A DNA stretch of 64,000 nt from Gordius sp. MW1 (Eukaryota; Nematomorpha; Gordioida; Gordea; Gordiidae). Below the pieces are notes generated by a model. That model searched no databases. It was not told the DNA's origin and saw nothing but the letters and a program-made list of their open reading frames with translations. The DNA is taken from assembly GCA_964036665.1 (NCBI GenBank), contig OZ038530.1:5284501-5348500 (forward strand). The letters are read 5' to 3'. Positions 11,921-25,985 of the stretch are shown here, piece by piece. The first letter of the stretch is position 1; every line of letters starts with the position of its first letter. Made by a program: the position numbers and the translations under genes.

Positions 11921-12858
11921 CTAGGAAATATTCGAGGTTCGCTTTAATATTCGATCGAATCTTTCGTCTAAATTTCGAATCGAATATCTACCTGGTGAGA
12001 TTCGAAAATCCAAATCGGATCTTAAATAAGGATTCGAAAAATTACTTAGATAAGTTTTTTTAAATAAACAAGACGAAACTAATAAAGCTGTTTTCATCTT
12101 TCCGTAAATTAGTTATTTTCCCCGATTAATAATTTAAATTTTATAAGCATAGACAAAATATATTAAGAAATAGCTTTTTACAAAAATATGAGGTTTAACT
12201 TCCAAAAAATTCCCATTCTTTTGCTAACATTTTAGTCAATTGTTACTTAATGTTTAATATTGTTTTTGTAATTATCCATTAAACTTTAAAATAAATTATT
12301 AAACTATAAATAATAATAAATTGGATAGCAATTAATATTTTAATATGCATTAACCATATATGTCGAGATTTTATTTATATCTATATATAAACATTTAAGA
12401 TTTATAATAAAACAAGACCATAACCCGTTGTACGTATACCAAAACGAAATAATAAATAAACTCTAATTAATGCAAACTTACGAAATTTTTAATTAGAGAC
12501 TATGTTAAATTTATATATTTTTGATCCTGAAAAAAAAAATAAGTTAATGGTTTGGGACCATAATAAATCATTGTGAAAGTTTTTTTTAATATAACAAACA
12601 AAAACGTACTAAAAAACAATTCTTAGGATATCGATATTTTATCCTTTTCGCCTTTAAAATTATTATTTTTTGAAATGTATTAATTTAATGCGATATTTAG
12701 GAACAAAGAAACTTGAAGAATATGCGAATCGAAATAGAATCTTAAAATTTCTTTCGAATCCTATATTCGACGAATCTCGAATCGAATGTTTTTTTAAATA
12801 AAATTTATGAATTCGAACCAAATACTAAAAATATTCGTTTCGATTCAAAATCCAGAGG
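11921..12858. repeat. Possible foldback element rich in TTCGAAT motifs
   Basis: The two ends (about 11921-12050 and 12720-12858) are dense in ATTCGAATCGAAT-like motifs. The outermost bases, GGCCTCTAGGAAAT and the complement of the right end, CGCCTCTGGATTTT, are related in inverted orientation. The 670-bp centre is plain AT-rich DNA. No target duplication was identified, so mobility is inferred only from the inverted ends. Confidence 0.4.
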
Positions 12859-13130
12859 CGTAGTTGTAATTATTAGTAAATTTGGAGGAAGAGGAGAGCG
12901 GCGTTTCCTGGCCCTTCCCCCTTTCTCGGCTAGGCCCATTAATAAATAGGCCATTATCATGAATGTCTGTTAAATTTAAATCGAACTACTTTGTCCAAAA
13001 ACAAAATTTAAAAATATAAATAAAAATTTCAACGTCTAGTGGTTAAAATTAAGCATCTAATTGAAGATGAGCAACCACCGCTAAAATAAAGCAACATAAT
13101 AATTCCTTAAGCTATTCGTACAAAGTGTGC

Positions 13131-13263
13131 TATGCTGGGCGTGGTCAGGATTTGAATCTGATTAGTAAATAATGATTTAGGGACGAAAAAATTGTTTATT
13201 AAAATTTAATATGGAGAAGGGCGTAGTCGCCCCTTCCTGCTTCCCCCTGGCTACGCTCATGCC
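13131..13263. mobile_element. CGTAGCC-family MITE, diverged copy
   Basis: The left end GCTGGGCGTGGTCAGG and the right end CCTGGCTACGCTCATG are diverged inverted repeats of the family seen at 18605, 50863 and 62645. The internal GGGCGTAGTCGCCCCT block matches the GGGGCAGCCGCCCCT blocks of those copies. No target duplication remains visible. Confidence 0.55.
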
Positions 13264-16200
13264 TATAAATATAACCTTGGACGGCATTTATTGCATCATT
13301 TATTTTATTGATAAAATAATATAACAAGCTGTGAATTTGTATTTAATAACAATAACTATGCCCTATAGGTACTATAGATTGTTTTATGTATAAAGCTAGA
13401 CGGATTAGTTTAGTAATTTCCCTTTAAATTTATAATAGATGTGTTAAAAATTTGTGGGTTGGCTACCCGAAAATGCCGAATTATCGTTATAGACAATTTA
13501 TTCAAGCAAACCTAATAATATCTATTCGTAGATAACCTAAATAAAATGAGTGTTGGGTAAAGACTGCAAGCAGATCCTATTTATAATTATTATATTATGT
13601 CAACTCCTTTAACGAGAGCCTAAAGATTTAAGAAATTATTACTTACTGAAATCTGGCACGAATAAGCATTAGCTAATGTAATGTACAAGAAAATTTCCAA
13701 AATATGTATAATATTCGATAATGGAAATTCGGAGGATGATGTTACCTTTGTATATTATGTCCTAATATAATTATCCATGGGCAATGTCAAGAGCAGGTGC
13801 TTTTGATGGATGCAAAATGCCAATAATGTGAGATAAGATAAAAAAAAAATTGAGTTTGTTTATGCGTCTAAATGTGTTATTTCTAGGTCGCCATATATTT
13901 AAAATGTTACTAGCACAACGAGACACACTACAAAGGGAGGATTTATTTAAGGAACATAGCTAACTGTTTCATCTATTGTAAATTAGACAATGAAAAGAGA
14001 AGCCATTTATAGGTCATCATTTCCCAAAAAGATACTACCACTACTCTGTCTCTACCTTGCCCCTCGATAATAAATTATAAATTATAAAAATATAATTAAA
14101 CTATAAAATAATCGTTAAAACTGAATTTATTTTTAGAAAATATAAATTTGGTCGAAATGTTGTGTCACAAACTATTATTATAAAATGAAAGAAGAAGAGA
14201 GGACATTTATCTAAAACCTGCTGTGCTCACCTAGCCTAGCTAAGTAAGGGTTCATATATCAACATAATATGATATCAGGCGATTTAGTTATGTGATGGTA
14301 ACCATAAATTATTTATGTGGCTAACAATTTGACTCGCAGCAAATTATAATTATATAGATCCTAATGCTTTACCTATGCATCCTACATTAACATTTTTTAT
14401 TTATACTTAACTTGTATAGTTTTTAAATTACTTTAAATAAATTATATGTTCATAAAACGCACTATAAATAAAAAATTAATAAGAAAATCAAATACGAATA
14501 TTAAATCATATAAATTAACCAATTATTGATTATTTTTAAGGGTTGACGTCGTAATTTTAATCGATTCAGTCACTTAATAAATATTTGCTTTGTTTATAAT
14601 CAGTTTATATTGCGAAATCTAGACAAGCCAGTTATGGGAATTCAGTCAAAATATTTCTTTGGAACTAAAATATGGTATTGGTTGATTTCAGTTTATTAAG
14701 TGACATTTGTAATCGTCATCTAGTGAATTATTAAATAACGTGTTCCATTATAAATTTATTAGCAAGCATCAATGTTTTATTAATAAGAAACAAAGCGTAC
14801 AATATCGATTTTGCACGAAAGACACAAAGGCTAAGGAAATGGTTATAGTATGAGGGGGACAGAGAACCCAGCAAGTGTCCTCATGTAAACATAATTAATA
14901 ATCATTAGTATACTTAATTTATAGAAATATATAGAACACACATATATGCAATCCTTAAAAGCCTAATGATCTTGCCCACCCCTCCCCTCCCTTCATGCCG
15001 TGCGCCCATTATAAATCCAGTCAATCTATCTGGCTTAAATTCAAGATGTAGGTGATCAATAAAGTATTTGATATTGTAGATAGGATAGGTAATATATGCT
15101 TAATCCCTTTTCCCCAAGCCAATAAAATTGCACGCCATTTGAAAGTAATATTTACATAATCTAACCGAGAGTATGATTGAGGTGACAACAAATAAAGTTT
15201 AGAGTTCTAGCTTTATTGGGCTAATCAATTTTTATATTGTCGTACGTAAGGTATTATGACAAAATTTGAGATCGATAAATTAGATTAATAAAACAGTATA
15301 ATTATGGAAAGCTGTATTGTATCTAATTTTTTACATAAAAACGATCAATGTTTAAATTTGCTATGACTAATGCCAAACTCCAAGAGTCTAAAGACAAATT
15401 GTAAAATATTATAATTACTATTTATTACTTTTAAAAATAATGACTCAGTATTAAAAGAAACTTATTGATTATGACTAAAAGGACGTTATTTAACATTTGC
15501 AACGAAAAAAATATCTCGACACACGAGTAAATCAAATTAGCCTGAAAAGTTAAAGTTATCAAGCTCGGAGGCTAAATTTAATTAAGTTTTTATATTTATT
15601 TTCAAAGGCAAGGTAACCCCTTATCTTATAAAAGTCGTTAAATATTGCACCTCAATGACTTCGAAAATTCTCAAGGCTTCTCTACAGAAAGTGATATAAT
15701 ATTGGGCCATATTTAATTAAAATAAAATAATAAAAAAATTTCAAATTTCACATTATCAATTGATTAAATCGAAAATAATTAAATATTATTGACCAAAAAA
15801 GTTTCATATCCGCAATTTAATTAATATTTATATTTAAAGTAGTAGAGTAAAAAATATTGCCTCCCCTCCAAGAAATTAATTAGGCTAAAGTAAATCTAGC
15901 CTTCATTTAGAGAAAAACATTTTATTTACATTTTTGAAATTCACTTTGGAGGTAAATAATAAACAAAGTTCCAAACAAAATCAGCCGATTCCACAATTAA
16001 ATAATTAACTATCCATATTGTAAGTTTAAAGCTGTGTTTAGTTGAAGGCTTTAAACATTATTAATGACGTAACTAATTTCATTCAAGTTATTTATATAGT
16101 TTGGAAAACGAATTTATTAATCTTGGGCAAGCGATTAAACCGTAAAAATAAATTTATCGCCTCGATAAATATGCCCTTAAAGCATATAAGTTTTAAATAT

Positions 16201-18596
16201 AATTTTAACAAAATCGGTTAAATAATTAATTTGTAATATAGTGTCAATGTTATCTAAGCCAATATGAAGCCCTTACTTTGTCGATAACTAAGAATAAAAT
16301 GGTAAAGCCAACATGGATAAGATGATTGCGAGGTGTTCTTCTACATTTTTGAAAATCGAATTACAGGTAGCAAGAGAGCAAAGGAAGAAGGGGGGGGGGG
16401 GTTGCGTGAGAGGCAGAAAGACTTGCTTTTTACGCGTGAGTTACTTCTGCAGGGGGGATTAAACTTATAAAATTTGTAGAGCAAACTAATTTGGCATACA
16501 ACATAATAGGTTTATTTGACAATATTTTTATATAATCAATTAAATTCAAAGTGAGTATGTTTTTAAAGTTTGGAACGATCTCCAATAGCAATGTGGCAAC
16601 TTAAAAAGCTAAAAATGGCGTAATCTATTAAATACACACAAAAATTATCTTTATACTCGACAATTGAAATTATTAAAACCATACATCGAATATGCAAAAA
16701 TTACAAGTTGGACAACAGACACGGACAACTGAGGGACGGACGGACAACGAAAAGCGAGCCCATAAATTGCATAGCAATTAAAACATTTCAAAAATACTTT
16801 AAGACCTTAAGTTATAATTAATAAATAAGTTTGCAAATTTTTACTAAGGATTTCCTATAAAATCAAGTGCTAATCTGTAAATGATTTGGAGCTATAGCAT
16901 AAATAATACGATTAAAGAAAATCATAATGGTGCCAGTAAATTTTTTTGATTCCACCTGATTCGCTTTAAAATACAACTTTCTATAAAAAATAGATTAATC
17001 AATGTTTCATTGACCCACACTCAATTCATAATCAAGATGCTCTAAATTAAAGATATGGCTAAAAATGTTAAATATAAAGATTACATATCATCCTTCTCAA
17101 AAATTTTATTAAGATTAATATCTGATATCCAAAAAGATGTTATAAGGATATTTAGCTTAAAAGACAAGTGACCAAAAACTTTATGCCTTTTATTAATTAA
17201 CTATTTTTTGCTTTCTCCCCATAAAATATACACTCTAAAATCGTGAGATCATAAAAAATTTTTATGGTTAAGGAGGGGTGGTAAAATGTTCGGCAAATTT
17301 GAGGTGGAGGGAAATGAACTATTTTAACTTGTTTGTAGAATTAAGGTAAATTTTTTCTATTTGAAAATAATGGATGATTTTATACGAGCAAGTATTGCTT
17401 GTAAAATGGCCACTGTTTAATCAATTAAATTTCAGTCGCGTATACAACTGAATTAATTTCTTAAATTCTATTTATAATCTTTTATTTCTCTAAACAAATT
17501 TAGTATAGCCGTAAAAAAAGAGTTTTTTTCTACTAGATTGGAAACCTTTAATTGTCAAGTTTAATTTAATCTTTAGATTTTAAATTTTAGTAGTAGTACC
17601 AAATATCGGCATCCGCCATAGGATTAATCAAAGAGGGCAGTTCTAACTCTTTAAATTCCTACCCCCAAATTTTAAAACAATTTTTGCCATCATCCTAATC
17701 ATTATTAATATAAACCCCATCTCCACAACTCTTGTTACGCCCCTAGTATCCATTAAAAACTTGGACAACATGCTTTAAAATTTAAAATCTAAATTCAAAA
17801 TTTTTGACAGCAAGTTTTTACAACCAGCATTCATTTGAGCCCATAATATTATATTTATCAATATGGATGACAATTCACTGGGAAACCTATTTTCGTAATT
17901 TTCTTGATTATAAGCTGCAAACGTATAATGATTGTTATCAAACACAAAGAAATACAATTTTGAGCGATGCTAATAGTTATAGGTTTTAAGGTAAATACAT
18001 TAAAAATCATTTTATCCAATCGAAATATGCGTGGACATGGTTGACAGGAAATGCTTCTAATTTTGTGGTTTGAGCTATGAATATTATTGATTTAAGGCAA
18101 TATATGCACAATAATTATGTAAGTTAGTTCTACTTCTAGCTTAAATAAGCATGCAAATTGGGATGAAAAGTTCAATCCATTCTTAATGTAAAAATTGGAA
18201 TTTTTTTAATTATTTCCGTTAGTTAAAATATAATAAATATTAGGAGACTGTTTTAAATTAAATGAAGACAGAGGTCATGGAGAGAGCAAGTTTTTGGCTA
18301 TTGCACTAGCAACTGATGTGATTTGAATGTGTGTGCGTGTGATTTATCATTTATGATAAGAGGTGATTAGGGACCACTCTCTAATGTCAAAAGGACGGTA
18401 TCGAAAATCACTAAATCAAATATTAAGCCTATGACATTGTATTTTGTGCATTACAAATTAAGTCGAAGCTTCTGGAAACATGCCCTATTTGTGTTTTCTC
18501 ATTGTGCCTATAGATTTCGATTTTACGAAGTATTTACCATAAAAAAATTGAATTTTAATGTTATACCTGTGTACATAATTTAACAATTCGCGGTGT
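13264..18596. other. Long AT-rich intergenic stretch
   Basis: I find no open frame above about 60 codons with protein-like character, no exon chain and no RNA gene. Features are limited to a G run at about 16390-16400 and a dispersed repeat at 16690-16795. Confidence 0.6.
16690..16795 (-). repeat. Dispersed repeat with GGACGGACGGACAAC tract
   Basis: The segment contains a short GGACGGACGGACAAC tract followed by CGAGCCCATAAATTGCATAG. The complement of that second part recurs at about 35745-35785 as TTGCTATGCAATTTGTGGGC, also beside a GTCCGTTCTGTCC tract. Shorter related pieces occur near 63012 and 49073. A dispersed non-coding family is likely; its class is unknown. Confidence 0.5.
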
Positions 18597-18604
18597 TGTA
18601 GATT

Positions 18605-18769
18605 CATGGGCGTAGCCAGGGGGTGGCAGAGAGGGGCGACTGCCCCCTCTTTATCCAAAAATTCTTAAAAATTTAATACAATTATAGCCAAAAATTCAAA
18701 TAACTATCATTTTGTCCCTCCCTAGATCATAATTGCCCCCCTCTAATTTCAATCCTGGCTACGCCTATA
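18605..18769. mobile_element. CGTAGCC-family MITE, 165 bp, with target duplication
   Basis: TGTAGATT flanks the element at 18597-18604 and 18770-18777. The left end is CATGGGCGTAGCCAGG. The complement of the right end is TATAGGCGTAGCCAGG, with two mismatches. The 8-bp duplication points to hAT-type mobilisation. It is exactly as long as the copy inside the aminoacylase gene (50863-51027). No coding capacity. Confidence 0.8.
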
Positions 18770-18777
18770 TGTAGATT

Positions 18778-19552
18778 AATCTATATATTTTAAGCTTTAT
18801 AATAAAAACCTTAATTACTTTTATATGGTACGATTGAAAGCACTAGTAATGATTGCTTGTTTCTAATATCATGAATCGTATAGAAACTTAAATATTTGAA
18901 TAAAACACAATTTATATATGGTGGTAGTATCTCGTAATTAGTCTCGAATGAGCCAAATAATATTATCTTGATCCATATTAAGAACAAACGTGCTAATCTA
19001 GTGGAAATATGTATTACAAAAGTTATGGAAGTTATACAAATTTATAAGGTAAAACTTATGCAGTTAACGCTAAGTTCTGAATGTCAATTTACATCATTCA
19101 TATAACCAACATATTTATATGCTATGACAATTATAGACAAAAAATAGTTATAAATAATATTTTAACCATCTAAATAAGACATTCGTTCATTAATAATTTA
19201 AGGATGTCAATGCCAGATGCTATTTGTTAATTAAAAAATATTTTTGCCGAAATATATCACATTACATAAACTATTCACTAAGGGTCTTGCAAGATATGTC
19301 GTTGCGTTATTCATTTTATTAATTATAAATGAACATGATTTATAAAATATTTTTCAAATAAGTAAAAATGGCGATTTTAATTTTTTCCGACAAGTATACT
19401 TTTAACAAAAATGTCTTAAATAAGATCTATTTAAAGTTATTATTATAAATTAATCATTAAGGCAAAGTTAATAATTGTTTGTTATTTGAAAATTGCGATC
19501 TACAGCATATTAATTTTGTTTTACTTTCTAATTTTAAATTTTTATTAACTCT
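18778..19552. other. AT-rich intergenic DNA
   Basis: No gene, RNA or repeat recognised between the MITE and the RTE element. Confidence 0.6.
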
Positions 19553-19705
19553 AAACGACGGTCCCAAGTCCGTGTGCAAAAATGGAGGGTTGGCGTCAGG
19601 TCGGAAACCGACTATAAAAACTAACTCCAAAATCATGATAGTTTCAAACGAGATTTTACAATAGAAAGCTAGGGCCTCTTCCACAAACGACGCGCACTGC
19701 ATACC

Positions 19706-20690
19706 TTGCCCGTGCAATGTGAAAAATACACTAGGGTTACTGCCTTACTCACAAAGAAGGCGGTTAAGGAAATTAGTTGTGGAAAGAGCCGAATAACGTG
19801 TTGGAATGTGGGAACGTTGACGGGGAAGAGCTCCGAGGTCGCACAAATGCTAAAAAGAAGTAAGGTGCACATCGCCTGCCTACAAGAGACGAGGTGAAAG
19901 GGACGAAAGCTCGGGAAGGAGAAGGATACAAGCTTTTTTACAGTGGGTCACCAAGTCGTAGAAACGGGGTCGGCATCTCAAGGACAAGGTGGTGGAAGTC
20001 AAGCGTTGTTCCGACAGGCTAATGTGGCTAAAGATTGCAGATCAAGGGAGCCTTCTAACCGTTAAATTGGGTGTATGGAATCAGAGAAAGACATATTCTT
20101 CGATTCATTGGAAAAAGAAATACAAGGAATCCGACCGGAAGAAAGGCTATGGGGCCGAATTCAACGCTCACGTAGGGAAAGATCGTCTCGGGTATGAACG
20201 CAACCAAGGAGGCTATAAGCATGATCTGAAAAACAAAGAAGGGGAAAAACTTCTCCAAGTATCCCAAGCATATGACTTGTTAACACCTATTTTCAAAGAC
20301 GCGAAGATCATATTGTGACTTATAGAAGTGGGAAGCATTTTGGTCAAATCTACTTGCTTATAAGGCAAAAGGACTTATGGAGTATTAAGGACTGCAAAGT
20401 AATACCGGGAGAAAAAATCGCCAGGCAACATCGTTTCCTTGTTATGGACCTTGACAGAAGAGTATTTCCCGTAAGAAGAAAGGTCTATGAACCTCGAATT
20501 CATTATGAAAGGCTGAAGGATACGTCGACAAGCGAAAAATACCATCAAAAAGCCTCCTCACTCTTGGGTGCAAAGAAGTTGCAAAGGGACGTATACGACG
20601 ATTGTGAGACGCTATCTAAGGACATAAAGGAAACAGCGATTCGTGTTCTAGGACAGACCAAGAGGCAAAGCTATGAATAGGGAACTATGG
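19706..20690 (+). pseudogene. RTE endonuclease (EEP-type) domain, frameshifted
   Basis: The N-terminal signature 'RITCWNVGTLTGKSSEVA' with 'IACLQETR' marks the start of an endonuclease/exonuclease/phosphatase fold. This is the nicking enzyme for target-primed reverse transcription. The glutamate of 'QETR' is the expected metal ligand. Further pieces continue at 19989-20318 ('FNAHVGKDRLGYERNQGG', holding the FNAHVG motif) and 20315-20680. The break after 'QETR' is a nonsense change, and other frame changes follow. In the opposite-strand copy the equivalent region starts 'RITCWNVVTLTGK'. Confidence 0.8.
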
Positions 20691-20975
20691 TGGTGGGATC
20701 AATCGGTTAGGGATTTTATCAAAAGAAAGAAAAATCTATATAGACGGTGGCATAAATCAAAAAAGTCGGAGGATTATCAAGAGTTAGGGACGCAAAGAGG
20801 GCCGCAAAAAAGGCCGTTGCAATAGCGAAGAATGCCGCCTACACCGAGATGGCAAACAAACTGGATCATAAAGGAGGCGATAGGCTTATGTACAAATTGG
20901 CCGAGATAAGGGAATGTCGGAGTTCTTAAAAAAGTCAAAAACGAGAAGAGTCAAACCTTATTCAAGCCGAAGGAA

Positions 20976-22522
20976 GTGATGGAAAGGTGGAAAGGATATT
21001 TTAACAACCGTATGATTATCGCAAATGACAAGGATTCCCTTCCCAAAATTGAGCCAAATATAAGTATGGTCGAACTCTTTCAGGAGGATGAAGTTAGGAC
21101 ACAAATGAACAAGATACAAAAAGGAAAAGCAAATGGCCCAGATGGAATACCTATGGAAGCATTGCTCGGATGTCGTGAAAAAGAAGTTACCACCATGACG
21201 AACCTTCTTAACTAGAAATTGGTAGAAGAGCGAATTCCTAATCAATGGAGAGCAAGCACGATTATACCCTTATTTAAAGGCAAAGGAGACCCTCAAGACT
21301 GTGGCATTTACAGAGGTATCAAGCTACCTTGCCACTCTTTGAAGCTTATGGAAAGGATCATAGTAACAAGGCTGAAAAACGAGGTGGAAATATCGGCTAA
21401 TCAATTCGGATTAGTGGCCGGTAAATCCACAATCGACCAAATCTTCTCACTAAGACAAATGATGGATAGGTATGGTGAAAAGAGTAAAGACCTACATATG
21501 GTCTTTATCGACTTGGAGAAAGCTTATGACACGGTCCCTGACGATTTATGGTGGTGCCTGAAAAAACAAAATATCCCTGACGCATATATAAGGCTAATGA
21601 AAAATATTTATGAAGCCTCAAACTCTTGCGTTAGGACGACAGTTGGAGACTCTCAATCTTTTCGGGTTAAAATTGGATTACATCAAGGATATGCTTTAAG
21701 TCCCTTTTTATTTAATATAATTATAGACACGATAACGAGGGACATTCAAAAGCCATCGCCATGGTGTATGCTATATGCCGATGATATAGTACTATGCGAG
21801 GAAACAAGGGAGAAAGTATTCGAAAAAGCCGAATAGTGGTCCAAGCATTTAGCTGGATATGGTTTAAAGGTCAACGATTGAAAAACGGTATACATGGAAA
21901 TGAACGGTACAAGCAACACATCTCTGGATGACCATCTGAAGTACCCAAAAGTAGACATTACATACCTCGGCTCGACGCTACATCAAACGGAAGTCAATGC
22001 CCGAATCCAAAAAAGATGGCTTAAATGGCGAAGTATATCCGGTGTAATGTGCGACAAGAAAATGCCAATATGATTGAAGAGTAAAGCTTACAAATCCATC
22101 GTAAGACCGGTGTTACTCTATGGAAGTGAAACATGGGCATAAACACCACGGAAGGAAAGCTATTACAAGCCACAGAGATGAGAATGATACGGTGGAGCTT
22201 GGGATATACTAAGCTCGACCATATGACGAATGACCTGCTCATTACAAAAATGGGTATTCAACCTATGGCGGACATGATTGACGAAAATCGGCTAAAGTGG
22301 TATGGGCATATACTTAGGAGGGACCCGAATGACGTAAATCGAAAAGTACTGGACATGGAGGTACCGGGCAAGAAAGGAAGAGGACGACCCCGTGTCACTT
22401 GGAAAGGGCAAGTCGATAAAGTAATGAAAACAAAAGAGATTAGTCAAGATATGGCACTCACCCGGTCAAGATGGAAGAAACTAATCAAAACAAACCTCAC
22501 GACTGTGGGACCAAATAACTGA
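20976..22522 (+). pseudogene. RTE reverse transcriptase and C-terminal tail, broken
   Basis: Frames at 20976-21215, 21219-21836 and 22133-22522 together cover the reverse transcriptase. Visible blocks are 'KGKANGPDGIPMEAL', 'YRGIKLPCHSLKLMERI', 'QFGLVAGKSTIDQIF', 'HMVFIDLEKAYDTVP', 'GLHQGYALSPFLFN' and the catalytic 'MLYADDIVLCEE'. The tail has 'MIRWSLGYTKLDHM' and 'KGRGRPRVTWKGQVD'. The first catalytic aspartate ('FIDLEKAYD') and the YADD pair are kept. Stops at 21213-21215 and 21834-21836, plus a broken stretch before 22133, prevent expression of one protein. Confidence 0.85.
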
Positions 22523-22545
22523 TAAAGAAAGAAGAAGACTAAACA

Positions 22546-25500
22546 ATACTTTGCCGACTTTTTTTAATTACTGGTATGACTATGAAAACTTTTAATATCC
22601 ACTCCTTTCTTTTCTATATTTTTTATACTAATTATAAATATTTTTATTTAAATAACTTATAGTTAAAACTTTTTAAAATGGATAGGTTTAAGAATTGTAA
22701 TGTGTAAAGAGTGGACGCGTAGTTTTCCTTTGTCCATAATAAAAATTTGATATAATTATGGTCATTCAGGATGCTGCACTTGCAATTGCAGCTCAATATT
22801 ATTAATTTAAATAAACAGTTTTGTCAAGGCTACACTACCCGCCACACTAAAATGTTAGTCCTCTATAAAATATTTATTTTTTTATAAAAACATTTTTTAA
22901 CTTATACCTTATAAAGAGATACTCTGATGATTCAATATTTTTTTTGTTATTATAAGTATTTAAAGTAATTAGAAATAAACAAGTAACCCCGATGTATTTA
23001 AGTAGCCCCAATCTAGCCTACTAGTTCATTGGGTTAGATGATAGGAAATTAAGTCAAGTTGGGTCAGATAATCGGCATTATGATAAATTTAACAACCACA
23101 AGCGTGCCAGCAATAGTTGATAGAAAAGAGGGTAAAACTTTAGTATTTTTTAGGGAGTGGTAAAAGATACAAAGGTGTTCTTTCGGGAGGTTAGGCCGGA
23201 TAAATAAATGACCGTGGAGTCGGCCTTTAATACAGAATTTTGGGCGGAACCTGCTAATAAGGCTTCATAATAGGATCTTATTCCGAAAAGCAAAATCCTT
23301 TTGTAATATATAAGTTACTTTGCATCTCATATAACGAGTAAGAAAATATTAAATTCCAAAGTATTTCAAAATGTCAAAAATAAGGGATCTTAGAGACAAT
23401 ATTTTAATATATATAAATAACTTAGCCTCGTTGTAAAGAGTAAGTGAGTGTGTATTACCAAAGTATCATTTCAATACAAATTTTGTTGTTTATTAGCTAA
23501 TATTTAATTCATTTGATTAAAATTATTGCGCCCCATAACTCTTTATAGTTTAAATGATTACAGACTTCGTAGTATTAAATGATACTCTGAAAATGCTTAA
23601 AAAATTTACCAATAATATGTTAATTTTCATAACATCAATTGATTTAAGGAAATCGCTAAAAGATAATACACGGAAGAAATAAATGTTTTTTGTAACGATA
23701 TAATTTTAGAATTTTAAATTTACTTACGATAGGAAAGGTAAAGAATGATGTCATAACTCATATATTGATTGTGCAATTGGTTAAAAAAATTAGTAATAAG
23801 GGAGAAATTGATCTAGAGCTGTCATTTTCCCTACATACCTCAAGCGTTAAAGAGGCTTTCGGGGGCTTAAAGTGTTGGACTTTGAGCTCTATCTTCATGC
23901 TCAAAAATCAATAAAAACATATTTATGACAATTTGCTTTCATAGCATTCATTGCAATTTACTGCTTGCGGAAGGTTGTTGTTTTTAGCAATATATCAATC
24001 ATAAGCATAATTATAGATTTCTCAACAAGTATGCAAAATAGGGTATTCAATGAATTCCATGCACAAATGATTAACTTTGTGTTCAAATGTTATATATCTT
24101 CTCGAAGGTCATAAATTTTATAACCGACCTCTCTAAACTTAAACTATAAAAAAAGAATGTAGGCGACATACAGTAAAGGATTTTATTATTTAACTTCTTA
24201 AAATCAAAGTCATACGTATAGAGATTAATTCATTATCATTACATAACTCAACATCAAATTGATGCAATTTTTAAAAACTTAATCTAGCGAAATTGCATTT
24301 GTCACCATCCCTCCGACATTTGCAAAGCGTAGCACAACGATGATATCTTTGTTTATGTTAATGCTTTAGCTTTCGTTTATAATTAAAGATGAAGATCCTA
24401 GCGCAATCAAAGACTCTATAAACGAATTGTTAAGAACGGAGTTGAATAAAGGAACAATCTTATCAAAACCAAAAAATGTACCTCTTACCTTCGCACACAA
24501 CATTTAAAATCCAGATATAATTTACGATACAAAATGTCGTATTTCTTAGAAAATTTTTCTGGTGGTGCAATGGTAATTGCAATAATATTTATGCTGGGGC
24601 GCTTGTCGTGCCCCCCTCGCCTGCCTTATTTTACAAAATCGTGCATTTGATATTAATTAAAAATCAATAACCAAACTACCTATAATGGAATGAAATTTTT
24701 TCCCTATGATTACATTTTTCTATAATTTAGGATAAAATTGTAAATTTGTTAATTTGAAACGATGAATGGCAAGAAATTATGTGTTTGCTAATAAATTAAT
24801 AATCCTGTATTAAATACAACTCTTTTAATTAGTTCTGATCAGCCTAATCTGAATTAATTATTGCAATTGGTTTTGAAAATAAATAAATCACTTAACGTTG
24901 CATTAAAAACCAGTTTCAAGGAATAAAAATTAAATTTGTATTTTATTGTTTAATATCCACTTGGCCTTTTAAATTTATAATATTTAATTTCGTTATAAAG
25001 ACTATAAGTTTGATAAGGCAAATATAATAACTTTCGTTACGATCATATTTTTTAAGAAAGTTCGAAAATCTCAATCTTATAACAATAATTCTAAAATTTT
25101 AATGCAATATAAAATTTAAAGGGGTTTCCTAATAAATAAAGGATTATGCTGCATATTAAATTAAATTTGTCTGAAGGTAAATTTAAAATAATACTACTTT
25201 TTAAATACAACTAAGAGTAACGTTTTTCTTTCCATCAGAATGAAGATATTTAAATGTTATAACTTAGTTTTATCAACCATTAATACACCAAACCCCCGCT
25301 ACGCCAAGCACAGTGTCTGCTTCACATATCTCTGCTTTAAATCCTCATATACATCGGTTATTACTTCGTTATACTACGTATATACAAAGCATATTTGCTA
25401 AATTTATGTTCAGATCGAATGAGCATCGTGTAAAATTAAACCCACAATTACATAGCAATTAATTTTACTGGAAAAGGCTAAAGTATATTCATGCCCGACT

Positions 25501-25642
25501 TGACTTGATCTATATCGAAAAAAGCAAAGTTTTACCTAGTTTAACCTTGTACTAACTAAAATAAAAACAATAGGCAGTAAACGCGTACTGCGAAGCTCAA
25601 AATGTCATATATGTGACAGCGACAGACTAATAACATTGTGAT
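22546..25642. other. AT-rich intergenic DNA
   Basis: No exon chain, RNA gene or repeat family was recognised in this 3.1-kb interval. Open frames are short and scattered. Confidence 0.6.
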
Positions 25643-25761
25643 ATGCTTTTGGTTAATTTACATTAATTTGAGGAAAAGCGCCATTAAACTGCTAAAGTCT
25701 ATTCAAGAGAGATGCATGTTATTTATTGGGGCAATATATAAAAACTACATGTGACGGTATG

Positions 25762-25954
25762 TGTAGAAAAGTAATTGTAGTGCGAAGTGCCTCAGGGGAT
25801 ATGTTATTTACCAATGTGTTGTCAATCAAATTATCGTTAATTGGTTATATGCTGAATGTATTATATACATTGGATATACACATTTTTACACACTTTCTAA
25901 TATTGTATCGCTTCGAAACCTGTCTGAAGTAAATAAAGATCCCCAACTATAATA
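25762..25954 (+). repeat. Gypsy 5' LTR, tandem copy 1
   Basis: The LTR starts TGTAGAAAAG and ends CCCCAACTATAATA. The primer-binding region GCGGCGACGTAAAGG follows directly. GTATG (25757-25761) precedes it. A duplicate lies at 28242-28434. Confidence 0.75.
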
Positions 25955-25985
25955 GCGGCGACGTAAAGGATAAGCTTACGCGGGA

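Larger units (their letters stand above)
19553..22545 (+). mobile_element. RTE-type non-LTR retrotransposon, nearly full length but broken
   Basis: The element is about 3.0 kb. Its 5' boundary is set by where similarity to the opposite-strand copy (ending near 35255) begins. The untranslated leader passes into an apurinic-like endonuclease, then reverse transcriptase, then a C-terminal tail ending at 22522. The 3' end is a short purine-rich tract (AAGAAAGAAGAAGA). This gene order and lack of LTRs match the RTE clade. Frameshifts and stops divide the single expected ORF into at least six pieces, so it cannot encode a working protein as it stands. No clear target duplication was found. Confidence 0.85.
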
